Shown here piece after piece: positions 44,955 to 54,272 of a stretch of 64,000 nt of DNA. Every line of letters starts with the position of its first letter. Position 1 is the stretch's first letter. The notes under the pieces are model-generated. The model searched no databases, had not been told where the DNA came from, and saw nothing but the letters and a program-made list of their open reading frames with translations. Position numbers and translations under genes: made by a program. This DNA is from Herbinix hemicellulosilytica (GTDB taxonomy: Bacteria; Bacillota; Clostridia; Lachnospirales; Lachnospiraceae), in assembly GCF_002904165.1 (NCBI RefSeq), contig NZ_CVTD020000010.1:62001-126000 (forward strand), written 5' to 3'.

Positions 44955-46415
44955 ATGAATCAACCATCAACCGACGGCGTATTTGGCAAAATAAAAAATA
45001 CTTTCATTGGTGACCGTAAATTTTACACCAAGGTATTTATGCTTGTTCTTCCTCTTATTGTGCAGAACGCTATTTCAAATTTCGTTAATCTTCTTGACAA
45101 CATCATGATCGGGCAGGTAGGAACAGCTCAGATGTCGGGTGTTGCTATAGCAAACCAGCTTTTTTTTGTATTTATTATTACGGTTTTTGGCGGACTTTCA
45201 GGCGCGGGAATATTCGGTGCACAATTTTTTGGAGCAGGAGATCATGAAGGCTTACGAAATACGGTAAGGTTTAAACTGTGGACTGTTACTGTAATTTTAG
45301 CTATTGCAATAACTGTATTTATGACCGGTGGTGACCGGTTAATATCCTTGTATCTTACAGGTGAAGGTGACCCTGCCGAAAGAGCAGCCATGTTCGAATA
45401 CGGCAGAAATTATCTTCGTATAATGCTATGGGGGCTTTTCCCTTTCGCTCTGTCACAGGTATACAGCGGAACACTTAGGGAAACGGGAGAGACCTTTATC
45501 CCGATGGTAGCAAGTCTGGCAGGTGTGTTTACAAATCTCTGTCTGAATTACGTATTGATATTCGGAAAATTTGGATTTCCGGCGTTAGGTGTTGAAGGTG
45601 CAGCCATAGCAACTGTAATTTCTCGGTTTGTTGAACTTGCTATAATTATTGTGTATGTTCATAAAAATCCAGAAAAATTCAAGTTTGTCCGAGGGCTATA
45701 TCGGACTATGAGAATTCCGAAAAATCTGTCATTAAATATTATAAAAAAGGGAATACCTCTTTTGATAAATGAGCTTTTATGGTCACTTGGCATGACCACT
45801 TTGACACAAATATTCTCAACCAAGGGATTAAATGTTGTCGCCGCCCTTAACATAACAAGCACATTAACTAATATGTTCAATGTTGTTTATATTTCCATGG
45901 GGTCTGCAGTAGCTGTTATGGTAGGACAAGCTCTAGGAGCCAATGATATACCCCGTGCAAAACAAACAGCATGGAGGCTTATATTTTTCAATGTTTGTGT
46001 ATGCATAGTGATTGGGAGTATACTTGTAGTCTTGTCTCCGGTGTTACCACATATTTATAATACTACAGATGATGTATATAATCTGGCTACCCGCTTTATG
46101 CAGACAAGTGCTGTGTATATGGCGATTAATGCAGTTACGCACTGTTCATATTTTACAATACGATCCGGAGGAAAAACGTTTGCTACATTCCTTTTCGACA
46201 GCGCCTATACATGGGTAATATTCGTTCCTTATGCCTACCTTCTTACGCACTTTACAAGTTTAAACATTTATGTACTTTATCCGGTTTGTTATTTGGCAGA
46301 TGTTATTAAGTGCATAATAGGAATAACTGTTGTAAAGAGTGGTTATTGGGCTCAGAATATGGTTTCGGATACTGCCTCGAAAGAGTGTATTGAATCAAAT
46401 ACAGAAACATTGTAA
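44955..46415 (+). CDS. MATE family efflux transporter
   Basis: A 486-residue protein with twelve predicted membrane segments in two six-helix bundles. Typical MATE sequences: LPLIVQNAISNFVNLLDNIM, GQVGTAQMSGVAIANQ, GAGIFGAQFFGAGD, and in the second half STLTNMFNVVYISMGSA with GQALGANDIPRAK. These pumps use Na+ or H+ gradients to export drugs or metabolites. TTGGAGGAA sets the ATG. About 90 bases ahead of the FMN enzyme gene. Confidence 0.95.
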   Translation: MNQPSTDGVFGKIKNTFIGDRKFYTKVFMLVLPLIVQNAISNFVNLLDNIMIGQVGTAQMSGVAIANQLFFVFIITVFGGLSGAGIFGAQFFGAGDHEGLRNTVRFKLWTVTVILAIAITVFMTGGDRLISLYLTGEGDPAERAAMFEYGRNYLRIMLWGLFPFALSQVYSGTLRETGETFIPMVASLAGVFTNLCLNYVLIFGKFGFPALGVEGAAIATVISRFVELAIIIVYVHKNPEKFKFVRGLYRTMRIPKNLSLNIIKKGIPLLINELLWSLGMTTLTQIFSTKGLNVVAALNITSTLTNMFNVVYISMGSAVAVMVGQALGANDIPRAKQTAWRLIFFNVCVCIVIGSILVVLSPVLPHIYNTTDDVYNLATRFMQTSAVYMAINAVTHCSYFTIRSGGKTFATFLFDSAYTWVIFVPYAYLLTHFTSLNIYVLYPVCYLADVIKCIIGITVVKSGYWAQNMVSDTASKECIESNTETL

Positions 46416-46507
46416 AGGGACGGGAAAAATCATATTATTTTGAAAACATTTTATATAACATGATCAGGATATATGAAATTTTAAATATTATATAAGGAGT
46501 GGCCGAT

Positions 46508-47413
46508 ATGAAAGATGTAGAGGGAAAAAAACCGTGGGATTCAGATCAAATAACAAGAGATTACTTTGACTCATTATTGGTAGAAATGAGGCATATTGAT
46601 TCTGAAATACCTTCAACTAAATTCGAATTATACGGAGAAACATTTGATACACCAATTATGATGGCAGCCCTGTCTCATTTAGGTAATATTCGTGAAAACG
46701 GAATGGTTGAGATGGCCAAAGGTGCCTTGGAAGCTAATGCAGTTAACTGGGTAGGTATGTGTGATGAAGCGGAGTTAGAAGCTATTACGGCTACCGGAGC
46801 CCGCACCATAAGTATAATTAAACCATATGCCGATAATGACTATATTTTCCGCAGAATTGAGCATGCGGAACGGTGTGGGGTTATGGCTGTAGGCATGGAT
46901 ATAGACCATTCTTTCGGATCGAACGGCAAATATGATGTGGTGTTGGGCGAGAAGATGAAATCTAAGACTCTTTCGGAATTAAAGGAGTTTATTAAGTCAA
47001 CTAAACTGCCCTTTATTATAAAAGGCGTTTTAAGCGAGCAGGATGCCTATAAAGCTCTGGAAGCCGGAGCTAAAGGAATTGTTGTATCTCATCATCATGG
47101 AATAATGAATTATGCAGTTCCCCCTTTATACGTATTGCCAAAGATAGCTAAAGTAATCAATCGTCAAATACCTATATTCGTTGACTGTGGAATTATAAGC
47201 GGTATGGACGCATTCAAAGCACTAGCCTTGGGTGCGGATGCTGTTTCAGTCGGAAGAGCTATTATGGAGCCGTTAAAAAAGAACGGCTGGGAGGGTGTAA
47301 AGAATCAGATTATTAAGATGACAGAAGAACTGGCCGGTGTAATGGCAAGAACCTGCTCCAGGGATATAAAGAATATAGACCCGTCCGTAATCTGGCACAG
47401 AAACGGATGGTAA
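46508..47413 (+). CDS. FMN-dependent alpha-hydroxy-acid oxidase/dehydrogenase-like protein
   Basis: A 301-residue TIM-barrel flavoprotein. Family signs: LPFIIKGVLSEQDAYKALEA, GIVVSHHHG at the active-site His (SNHGGR in classical members), and the FMN-phosphate motif DCGIISGMDAFKALALGADA with VSVGRA. It is shorter than lactate or glycolate oxidases (~360 residues), and the HHHGIM variant suggests a different substrate. AAGGAGTGG sets ATG 46508. Followed by a strong terminator. Confidence 0.88.
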   Translation: MKDVEGKKPWDSDQITRDYFDSLLVEMRHIDSEIPSTKFELYGETFDTPIMMAALSHLGNIRENGMVEMAKGALEANAVNWVGMCDEAELEAITATGARTISIIKPYADNDYIFRRIEHAERCGVMAVGMDIDHSFGSNGKYDVVLGEKMKSKTLSELKEFIKSTKLPFIIKGVLSEQDAYKALEAGAKGIVVSHHHGIMNYAVPPLYVLPKIAKVINRQIPIFVDCGIISGMDAFKALALGADAVSVGRAIMEPLKKNGWEGVKNQIIKMTEELAGVMARTCSRDIKNIDPSVIWHRNGW

Positions 47414-47437
47414 AGAAAATAATAAGAGTTTAAAACG

Positions 47438-47475
47438 GGAGAATCTCAACTGTGAGATTCTCTTATTTTTTAATG
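47438..47475 (+). terminator. Terminator after the FMN enzyme
   Basis: GGAGAATCTCA pairs with TGAGATTCTC around a 4-nt loop; TTATTTTTT follows. Confidence 0.88.
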
Positions 47476-47518
47476 CACCGGCTTGGTACCATCTAACGGG
47501 TGAAAATGTATAACTATT

Positions 47519-47938
47519 TTAATTTTTATTGTTTTTATATAAGCATGTTATTAAAACATATCCTAATAATATTTGAAAAACAGGTATATAATTTGTGCCA
47601 TGGAATATTTTCGTAAAAAATTTAATGTTAAGCAGTGCAATGTAATGAGACAATGAAAAGAACAGAGAAGGTAAACCTAATATAATTAACCTGAATAAAT
47701 TGATTTTCCATTTACCGGATTTTTTACTTTCGGCAGATAAATGGTCCAAACCCAAAAGAATACCGATAATAATATTGAAAATAAAAGGTATTGTAATTAA
47801 GTAAATATAACTGTTTCCGGAGCCCCATGTTCTATTGTATATAAATTCAAGCTTCTCAATAACATACTCCTTTAGAAATACGATTAAGGTAAATATAAGA
47901 ATGAAAATACAATACTTTAGTAATGCTTTTTTTCTCAT
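47519..47938 (-). CDS. Four-segment membrane protein of unknown function
   Basis: A 139-residue protein with four predicted membrane helices (about 8-25, 44-64, 82-103, 117-135) and short loops; positively charged ends and a basic loop (SAESKKSGKWKINLFR). The segment GSGNSYIYLITIPFIFNIII is uncharacteristic of any family I know. AGCAGGAG-like sequence precedes the start on the minus strand. Alone. Confidence 0.7.
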   Translation of the reverse strand: MRKKALLKYCIFILIFTLIVFLKEYVIEKLEFIYNRTWGSGNSYIYLITIPFIFNIIIGILLGLDHLSAESKKSGKWKINLFRLIILGLPSLFFSLSHYIALLNIKFFTKIFHGTNYIPVFQILLGYVLITCLYKNNKN

Positions 47939-48335
47939 TATCTATCTCCTGCTTGTAAATACTAACCTGATAAACATAACTTGATAAAAAATATATTAAT
48001 TAATAAAATAAAAATAGCACTTTGCTTATTATGTTCCTCGAATTATTTTCTCTTGCATATGCTTTTAATGTTTTGAAGAATATATCAAAAGTTTTATGGG
48101 TAATTGTAAGAATTATACACATTTTACATCAAATGGGCAAATATGTCAATTAATAGTGAAATCTGATAGCTTTATTTAATAGGCAGATTGTCGTTGAATG
48201 CTTACAATATTTTATTTTACGGTATGCGAATTGATGTTCAACCAAATTTACATACTGGTTTTAAATTAATTCGGTAAAGAAAATATAGTTTATTAAAGCA
48301 AAAATAAAATATCATAATCAGAAATGGGGTGGGCC
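47939..48335. other. Divergent promoter region
   Basis: Nearly 400 AT-rich bases between divergent genes. I see no gene or clear hairpin; promoters of both neighbours must lie here. Confidence 0.4.
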
Positions 48336-50885
48336 ATGAATCTATACGAAAAAGCAAGTACCGGTTTGAAGGGATTAGATCAGGTAATTGACTACCTGCG
48401 GTTTGGAGATAACGTAGTTTGGCAAGTGGATTCGGTTTCGGACTATAAGAAGATGGTTAATTATTTTGCAGAAAGGGCAAAAGAAGAAAACATAAAACTA
48501 ATTTATATCCGTTTTGCAAAACATGAGCCTGTATTCGAAAACGATAAGGATATTAAGATATATCATATTAATGCAAAAAAAGGCTTCGAAAGCTTCGCCA
48601 CTGAAATACATAATATCATAAAAGAGGAAGGTAAAAGGGTATATTACGTTTTCGATTGCCTCACTGATTTATTGGAATATTGGCATTCGGATTTGATGAT
48701 CGGTAATTTTTTTAAGGCTACCTGTCCTTATTTATATGATCTATATACGGTTGCATATTTTGCTATAATACGAAATTGTCATACCTACAGTACCATAGCC
48801 GGCATTCGTGAAACAACTCAGTTACTCCTCGATCTATATCATATCAATGATAAAATCTATATTCATCCTCTTAAAGTATGGCAGCGCTATTCACCTACCA
48901 TGTTTTTCCCGCATTTGATACAAGGACAGGAGGCTGTCTGCATAACTTCAAGTTCAGACGCAGCCGAACTTTTTAATAACATAAACCGTGGAGATATAAG
49001 GCTGGATAACTGGAATACTATCTTTAACGATGCGAAAAAAGTGCTTGGCGCTTCCCAAAGAAGGCAGGAAGCAGTTAAGAAGCGGCTTATGAAAATGATT
49101 ATCGGCAATGACTCAAGGATGTTTAAGTTATGCGACCGGTATTTTACCCTAAAAGATATACTTGCCATTGCATCCAGAGAAATCGGCACAGGCTTTATCG
49201 GGGGTAAAAGTGTCGGAATGCTTTTGGCAAGAAAAATTTTAGAAACTGAAGGCGGTGACTTTGTTTCATCATATTTGGAGCCCCATGATTCATTCTATAT
49301 CGGCTCCGATGTTTTTTACACATATATAGTTCAAAACGGCTGGTGGAGGCTAAGGGTCAAGCAAAAAACACCGGAGGGCTATTACAAATATGCCAAAGAA
49401 CTTAAGGAAAAACTATTGCACGGAACATTTCCTAAAGAAATTCAGGAGCAATTTGTTCAAATGCTGGAATATTTTGGCCAGTCACCTATTATAGTACGAT
49501 CAAGTTCGTTGCTGGAAGATAACTTTGGCAATGCCTTTGCCGGGAAATATGAGAGCGTTTTCTGCGTAAATCAGGGGACACCTCAGGAAAGATATGAGGC
49601 TTTTGAACAGGCAGTACGTATAGTTTATGCAAGTACCATGAACGAAGACGCATTAAACTATCGGATGAATCGGGGACTGGCATGGCAGGATGAGCAAATG
49701 GCTATATTGGTGCAAAGGGTATCGGGAGACAGGTATGGGGATTACTTTTTCCCTCATATCGCCGGTGTCGGATATTCTTCCAACCTTTATGTATGGGATG
49801 AAAGTATTGACATGAATGCAGGGATGTTAAGGCTTGTATTCGGATTGGGTACCAGAGCAGTGGACCGGACCGACGGTGACTATGTAAAAGTAGTATGCCT
49901 GGATAATCCCCTTAGAATTCCTCCGATGAATTTGGAAGACCAGAAGAAATTCTCGCAACACCGTCTGGACCTACTTTCATTTAAAGACAATATCATGGAA
50001 AGCAAAGATGTGGATGAGGTCTTATCCATACCATTAAAAACAGACAAGAATCTGTTTGTAAGCCCAGACTATGCAACTTTAGCCCGATTACGCGAACTGG
50101 GTTATAAAGATTATAAGACTCCTTATCTTTTGGATTTTAAAAAAGTTTTTACGGATACACAATTTGCCGCAATAATGAGTAAGATGCTAAAAGTTTTGTC
50201 ACAAGCATACGATTATCCGGTTGATATTGAGTTTACGGCTAATTTTAATAAAGATAACGGTTTTAAAATAAATCTCTTACAGTGCCGTCCGCTGCAAACC
50301 AAAGGACTGGGAAAGACTGTTATGATACCGGAAATAAAGGATATAAAGGATTGCTTCTTCTCAAGCAAGGGTAATTTTATGGGCGGAAGTATACGCCTGC
50401 CTGTTGATTATGTAATTTTTATAAAGGCTGAAACTTATTTAAACTTGAGTGAACAGGATAAATACGAGGTGGCAAGGCAAATAGGTATTATTAACAGGGA
50501 AATGAAAGGGAAAAATACTATGCTTATAGGGCCCGGCAGGTGGGGAAGTACCACACCATCCCTTGGGATTCCGGTACATTTTTCTGAAATCTGTAACATG
50601 AAAGTCCTTTGTGAATACTCATCAAAAAAAGAAGGTTTTATGCCGGAATTGTCTTACGGCAGCCATTTCTTTCAGGATATTGTTGAATCGGAAATTTTTT
50701 ATGTGGCTATATTTGACGGATATCAGGATGTGATTTTCAATCCGGACCGTATTTTACGCAAGGAAAATTTGATTGCATCTTTCCTGCCTGAAAGCAGTAG
50801 TTTTAAAGATGTAATTCATATTGCAAATACAAGCGGAATGGAGATTTATTCTGATATTGTTACCCAAAGGCTTTTGTGCAGATAA
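48336..50885 (+). CDS. PEP-synthase/PPDK-like ATP-grasp protein with degenerate KaiC-like N-terminus
   Basis: A 849-residue cytoplasmic protein. The N-terminal ~230 residues resemble a RecA/KaiC domain (STGLKGLDQVIDYLRFGDNV) but the Walker A is replaced by VVWQVDSVSDY, so it cannot bind ATP classically. The middle (about 285-680) is a PEP-synthase/PPDK ATP-binding domain: GGKSVGMLLARKIL, PIIVRSSSLLEDNFGNAFAG, VDIEFT and LLQCRPL. The C-terminal ~170 residues (LIGPGRWGSTTPSLGIPVHF) form an unrecognised domain. The phospho-histidine swivel and PEP-binding barrel of true PEP synthase are absent. It probably phosphorylates or ligates an unknown partner with ATP. Monocistronic. Confidence 0.85.
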   Translation: MNLYEKASTGLKGLDQVIDYLRFGDNVVWQVDSVSDYKKMVNYFAERAKEENIKLIYIRFAKHEPVFENDKDIKIYHINAKKGFESFATEIHNIIKEEGKRVYYVFDCLTDLLEYWHSDLMIGNFFKATCPYLYDLYTVAYFAIIRNCHTYSTIAGIRETTQLLLDLYHINDKIYIHPLKVWQRYSPTMFFPHLIQGQEAVCITSSSDAAELFNNINRGDIRLDNWNTIFNDAKKVLGASQRRQEAVKKRLMKMIIGNDSRMFKLCDRYFTLKDILAIASREIGTGFIGGKSVGMLLARKILETEGGDFVSSYLEPHDSFYIGSDVFYTYIVQNGWWRLRVKQKTPEGYYKYAKELKEKLLHGTFPKEIQEQFVQMLEYFGQSPIIVRSSSLLEDNFGNAFAGKYESVFCVNQGTPQERYEAFEQAVRIVYASTMNEDALNYRMNRGLAWQDEQMAILVQRVSGDRYGDYFFPHIAGVGYSSNLYVWDESIDMNAGMLRLVFGLGTRAVDRTDGDYVKVVCLDNPLRIPPMNLEDQKKFSQHRLDLLSFKDNIMESKDVDEVLSIPLKTDKNLFVSPDYATLARLRELGYKDYKTPYLLDFKKVFTDTQFAAIMSKMLKVLSQAYDYPVDIEFTANFNKDNGFKINLLQCRPLQTKGLGKTVMIPEIKDIKDCFFSSKGNFMGGSIRLPVDYVIFIKAETYLNLSEQDKYEVARQIGIINREMKGKNTMLIGPGRWGSTTPSLGIPVHFSEICNMKVLCEYSSKKEGFMPELSYGSHFFQDIVESEIFYVAIFDGYQDVIFNPDRILRKENLIASFLPESSSFKDVIHIANTSGMEIYSDIVTQRLLCR

Positions 50886-51023
50886 AAGTTTTCTACGCAT
50901 ATTAATTGATAAAAATTAAAACTGTAGAAACAATGTGATTTAATTATAAATTTGCTAAACTTGCTTAGAATATATTAGAAAGATTAAATGTTAACTTTAT
51001 TTAATTAACGGAGGACATTTATT

Positions 51024-52247
51024 ATGATAAACAGTAGTTCAGGCAGGCAAATTATAATTATCGGTACCGGGGTTGCAGGGCTTTCGGCAGCAAAAGCGGC
51101 GCGAACTCAGGACCCTGAAGCTGAAATAATTATGTTTGGTGAGGAAAATCTGGTACCGTATTATAGGCTCCGTTTATGTGAATTTATTGGCAAGAGTGCG
51201 GATTTTGATGGACTTAAAATAAATGATGAAGAATGGTTTAAGAAAAATAAAATTCGGTTGGAATTATCCTCAAAAGTTACATTAATAGATACCGGTGCAA
51301 AGAAAATTAGGGCAAACGGTAAAGAATATAGTTTTGACAGCTTAGTACTGGCTACCGGAAGTACACCCATTATGCCTCCATTTAAGGGTAAGGAGCTTTC
51401 GAAAGTTCATACCTTATGGACCTGGGCGGATGTTGCCGAAATAAATAAGAGCCTTAATGGGGCTAAAAAGGCGGTTGTTATAGGCGGCGGATTACTTGGG
51501 CTTGAAACGGCACATAAAATTTCGGAAATGGGTATAAATGTGACTTTAATAGAAGGAATGCCAAGATTATTGCCTAAGCAGTTGGATGAAGAGGGATCGC
51601 AAATATTTAATGACAAGGTACAAAGTTTGGGCATATCGGTTTTGTGTGGTAAAACCGTAACAGGGTTTGAAGGGGACAGTCTCGGAAATGTTAATAAGGT
51701 GCATATGACTGACGGAACAGTAATTGATGCCGATGTAGTTATAGTGTCGGTCGGTGTTGCACCTAACACTTCTGTTATTAAAGATACTGGTATTAGTATG
51801 GACCGGTTTGTGAGTGTTAACGAGAAAATGGAAACCAGCATTAAGGATATATACGCAGCAGGAGATGTGGCCGGTATCAAGGGCAGATGGTTTGGACAAT
51901 GGGCTGTGGCAAGCAAACAAGGACAGGTTGCAGGTATAAATGCCGCGAAAGGAAATGCCGAGTACAAAATAACGGATGTTCCTTATATACTAGCCACTAT
52001 GGGAACAAGAGTAGTCTGTTCGGGTGATACAGGTGTTATAAAACCGGAGAATTCTAATGAAACTTATGAAATTGACCAAAGGATTGACAAAGAAAAATTT
52101 AATTATTCCAGACTTGTATTCCGGAAGGGAGTGTTTGTCGGATATATGCTAATCGGTGAACCGGCAAAAGCTTTTAATAAACTCCAGTCATTGCTTCAGA
52201 CCGACGTAAGCATTGAAAACTTATATAATGTTTTATTTAATGACTAA
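51024..52247 (+). CDS. NADH-dependent FAD oxidoreductase (rubredoxin reductase-like)
   Basis: A 407-residue two-dinucleotide-binding flavoprotein. FAD: IIIIGTGVAGLSAAKAAR (about 9-26) and YAAGDVAGI (about 279-287); NAD(P)H: AVVIGGGLLGLETAHKISEM. No redox Cys pair of the disulfide-reductase type. The length and PYYRLRLCEFIGK resemble clostridial NADH:rubredoxin oxidoreductase, part of O2 and peroxide detoxification, or a NirB-like FAD domain. GGAGG precedes the ATG. No rubredoxin gene is adjacent. Confidence 0.88.
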   Translation: MINSSSGRQIIIIGTGVAGLSAAKAARTQDPEAEIIMFGEENLVPYYRLRLCEFIGKSADFDGLKINDEEWFKKNKIRLELSSKVTLIDTGAKKIRANGKEYSFDSLVLATGSTPIMPPFKGKELSKVHTLWTWADVAEINKSLNGAKKAVVIGGGLLGLETAHKISEMGINVTLIEGMPRLLPKQLDEEGSQIFNDKVQSLGISVLCGKTVTGFEGDSLGNVNKVHMTDGTVIDADVVIVSVGVAPNTSVIKDTGISMDRFVSVNEKMETSIKDIYAAGDVAGIKGRWFGQWAVASKQGQVAGINAAKGNAEYKITDVPYILATMGTRVVCSGDTGVIKPENSNETYEIDQRIDKEKFNYSRLVFRKGVFVGYMLIGEPAKAFNKLQSLLQTDVSIENLYNVLFND

Positions 52248-52411
52248 AATATCGTTTTCATCGATATTTTAGCCAGTGTTACTAATATAAGATTATAAAA
52301 TGAAGATAAAGGTACAGATATGACTGCTTATTTTATAACAGCTTTATTGATTTGACCAGGTAAAAACATACTTAATTTCGTTGGCTCCCATTTATAGGGG
52401 AGCTTATTATT
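52244..52411 (+). promoter_or_regulatory. Hairpins after the flavoprotein gene
   Basis: CTAAAATATCG (52244-52254, overlapping the stop codon) pairs with CGATATTTTAG (52262-52272) but has no T run. A second, GCTCCC with GGGAGC at about 52384-52403, is followed by TTATTATTTT and is the better terminator. Confidence 0.5.
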
Positions 52412-52600
52412 TTACGAAACATACATTCGTATAAAGAGGATATTCTGCAAGAATTTTTGAAATTTTAAAAACTTGTGATATATGGCTTACCGGCAAGTGT
52501 AGCAGAATAATCTTAAGATTTCCTGTAGAAAAATCTCAAATTTTAGGTTATAAATGATTTAGATACATCTATTTTTACTTTTTTAGATGGAGGAGTCAGG

Positions 52601-53140
52601 ATGAATTTTTCAAAACTTAAGAAAAATATAATTGATGTTATAAAAGAACAGCAAATAAAACTTGGTTACAGAAAAGAATCTGTGCGTTTGTACTATCCGT
52701 TACAGTCACTTAACCGGCTTTTAGGCACAGATTTAAATGAAAGTGAAATGAAATCGGTTTTAAACGCATTTGCAGAATGTGTTAAAGAAGAACTGGGATC
52801 AATCGGTATTTCTTGCGAAAATAAAAGGTTTTGCTTTTTCCTACCGGAAGAAGCATCTGAATTCATTTATAGTCACACAGACCAGAATGGATTTTTATAT
52901 GATTTTATATCTACGGTATCAAAACACAATGTTTCGGTTGATGAAATTATTGGGGTATTTAAAAAATACTCGGACTGTGTTCATGTTGAAAAAATTAATA
53001 ACGGAGAATTTGATTACCTGATATATTTTGAAAACGGCGAGCCTGATGATTACAGGTACTGTCTGACTGTTGAAGGGGAGCATATTATTTATCATCGGTT
53101 TACTTTAGAAGACTATAAGGATTTTTATACAGACAATTAA
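52601..53140 (+). CDS. DUF3877-type protein
   Basis: A 179-residue cytoplasmic protein. The N-terminus NIIDVIKEQQIKLGYRKESV and LYYPLQSLNRLLG and the C-terminal YCLTVEGEHIIYHRF are what I remember of DUF3877, a clostridial family of unknown function. AGATGGAGGAG sets the ATG. No neighbours in the same transcript; a terminator follows within 20 bases. Confidence 0.75.
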   Translation: MNFSKLKKNIIDVIKEQQIKLGYRKESVRLYYPLQSLNRLLGTDLNESEMKSVLNAFAECVKEELGSIGISCENKRFCFFLPEEASEFIYSHTDQNGFLYDFISTVSKHNVSVDEIIGVFKKYSDCVHVEKINNGEFDYLIYFENGEPDDYRYCLTVEGEHIIYHRFTLEDYKDFYTDN

Positions 53141-53157
53141 CTTAAGATTGCTTTATT

Positions 53158-53183
53158 AAACCGTCACTTTTGACGGTTTTTAT
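53158..53183 (+). terminator. Terminator of the DUF3877 gene
   Basis: AAACCGTCA pairs with TGACGGTTT around CTTT; a T-rich tail follows. Confidence 0.9.
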
Positions 53184-53360
53184 TATTATTTTTTTGATGT
53201 CTAAATTTCTACAAATATGGATTTTAGATAAATGATATGGTTGATTGAAGTATTATAATATGGTTTTATTAACCAAATTTTAATAATATAATCAAAATAT
53301 AATTTTAAATGCTTTTATCTATGATATAATTATTTATGTTGATTAAGAAAGAACGTTATT

Positions 53361-53527
53361 CATGTTTTATACAAGTATTTATTCCGGGATTTAGATGGTA
53401 TATTGTTTGATACATACCCTGCAATAGCTACCACATATAAGGAAGTATTAAAGAAAGAATATGGTATCGACTGAGATTTTAATGAAATTTTGGACTTGGC
53501 AATAATGCAAGAAAAATCAAATGGCTG
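53361..53527 (+). pseudogene. HAD hydrolase N-terminal fragment
   Basis: The frame reads YKYLFRDLDGILFDTYPAIA then KEVLKKEYGID, TGA, and DFNEILDLAIM. The DLDGILFDTYP part is HAD motif I with the nucleophile Asp. There is no start codon, an internal TGA at 53471-53473, and the remaining ~170 residues of the family are missing. Dead fragment. Confidence 0.75.
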
Positions 53528-53680
53528 ATTTTAATATAAAAGATTAGATGGACCTAAAAGAAATAATAGGTTTAAAATAAACCGGTTGGTTTAAGAAACA
53601 TATATCCGTAATAAAGGGAAACCATCTATAGAGGTTTATTATGGTTTTTATTCAAACTTAAATAGAAAGGAAAGTAGTCT

Positions 53681-54076
53681 ATGAAAAGTATAAAACCTGG
53701 AAGAGGACCGTCAAAAAAGGGTATGGTAAGTAGCATTGCTGCCATTTTATTTATTATATTTTGGTGTATAAGTGCCGCATCTATGGGAGCATATATAATG
53801 ATTCCGTTTGGACTTATTGCAATCGGTGTGTCTGTTTATAATTTGATATACAACTATCATAATTTAACAAAAGAGAACCGTTACTCTATTGTTGATATAG
53901 TAGATGAAGATGAGGAGTCAGATCCGCTGAATGAGATATACGGCAGAAAAACATCTGCCAATCAATCTATCCATGAAAAAAACGGCACAAGTGTTTCATT
54001 TTGTCCTTATTGCGGAACATCTGTTTCTTCAGAATTTGATTTCTGTCCCAAGTGTGGGAAGAATCTGCCTGACTGA
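53681..54076 (+). CDS. Membrane protein with C-terminal zinc ribbon
   Basis: A 131-residue protein: a basic N-terminus, two membrane segments (about 15-35 and 38-57), an acidic linker and a C-terminal zinc ribbon CPYCGTSVSSEFDFCPKCGK (four Cys). Such zinc-ribbon membrane proteins are common in Firmicutes and of unknown role. GAAAGGAAAG precedes the ATG. A short distance upstream is a dead HAD fragment. Confidence 0.8.
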   Translation: MKSIKPGRGPSKKGMVSSIAAILFIIFWCISAASMGAYIMIPFGLIAIGVSVYNLIYNYHNLTKENRYSIVDIVDEDEESDPLNEIYGRKTSANQSIHEKNGTSVSFCPYCGTSVSSEFDFCPKCGKNLPD

Positions 54077-54272
54077 TTTACGGGTTTAATTTATATTGAG
54101 CAGGATTTTCTGAAAGGGCAATAAAGTTTTTTAAAACGGTCTTTATTAAAGACTAAAATTACAGTAAATATGACAGCATAATGGAATATTTTCCTTGCAA
54201 AGAGAGAAAATTTGTTTTATTATGTTAGATACAATTAAATATTGTGAGTAATCATGAGTGAGGAGTGAGATT

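Noticed and set aside
44801-45013. 70-codon ORF overlapping the MATE start
   Set aside because: Different frame, no family, and the MATE ribosome site lies within it.
51407-51967. 186-codon minus-strand ORF in the flavoprotein gene
   Set aside because: Shadow of the NAD-binding domain frame.
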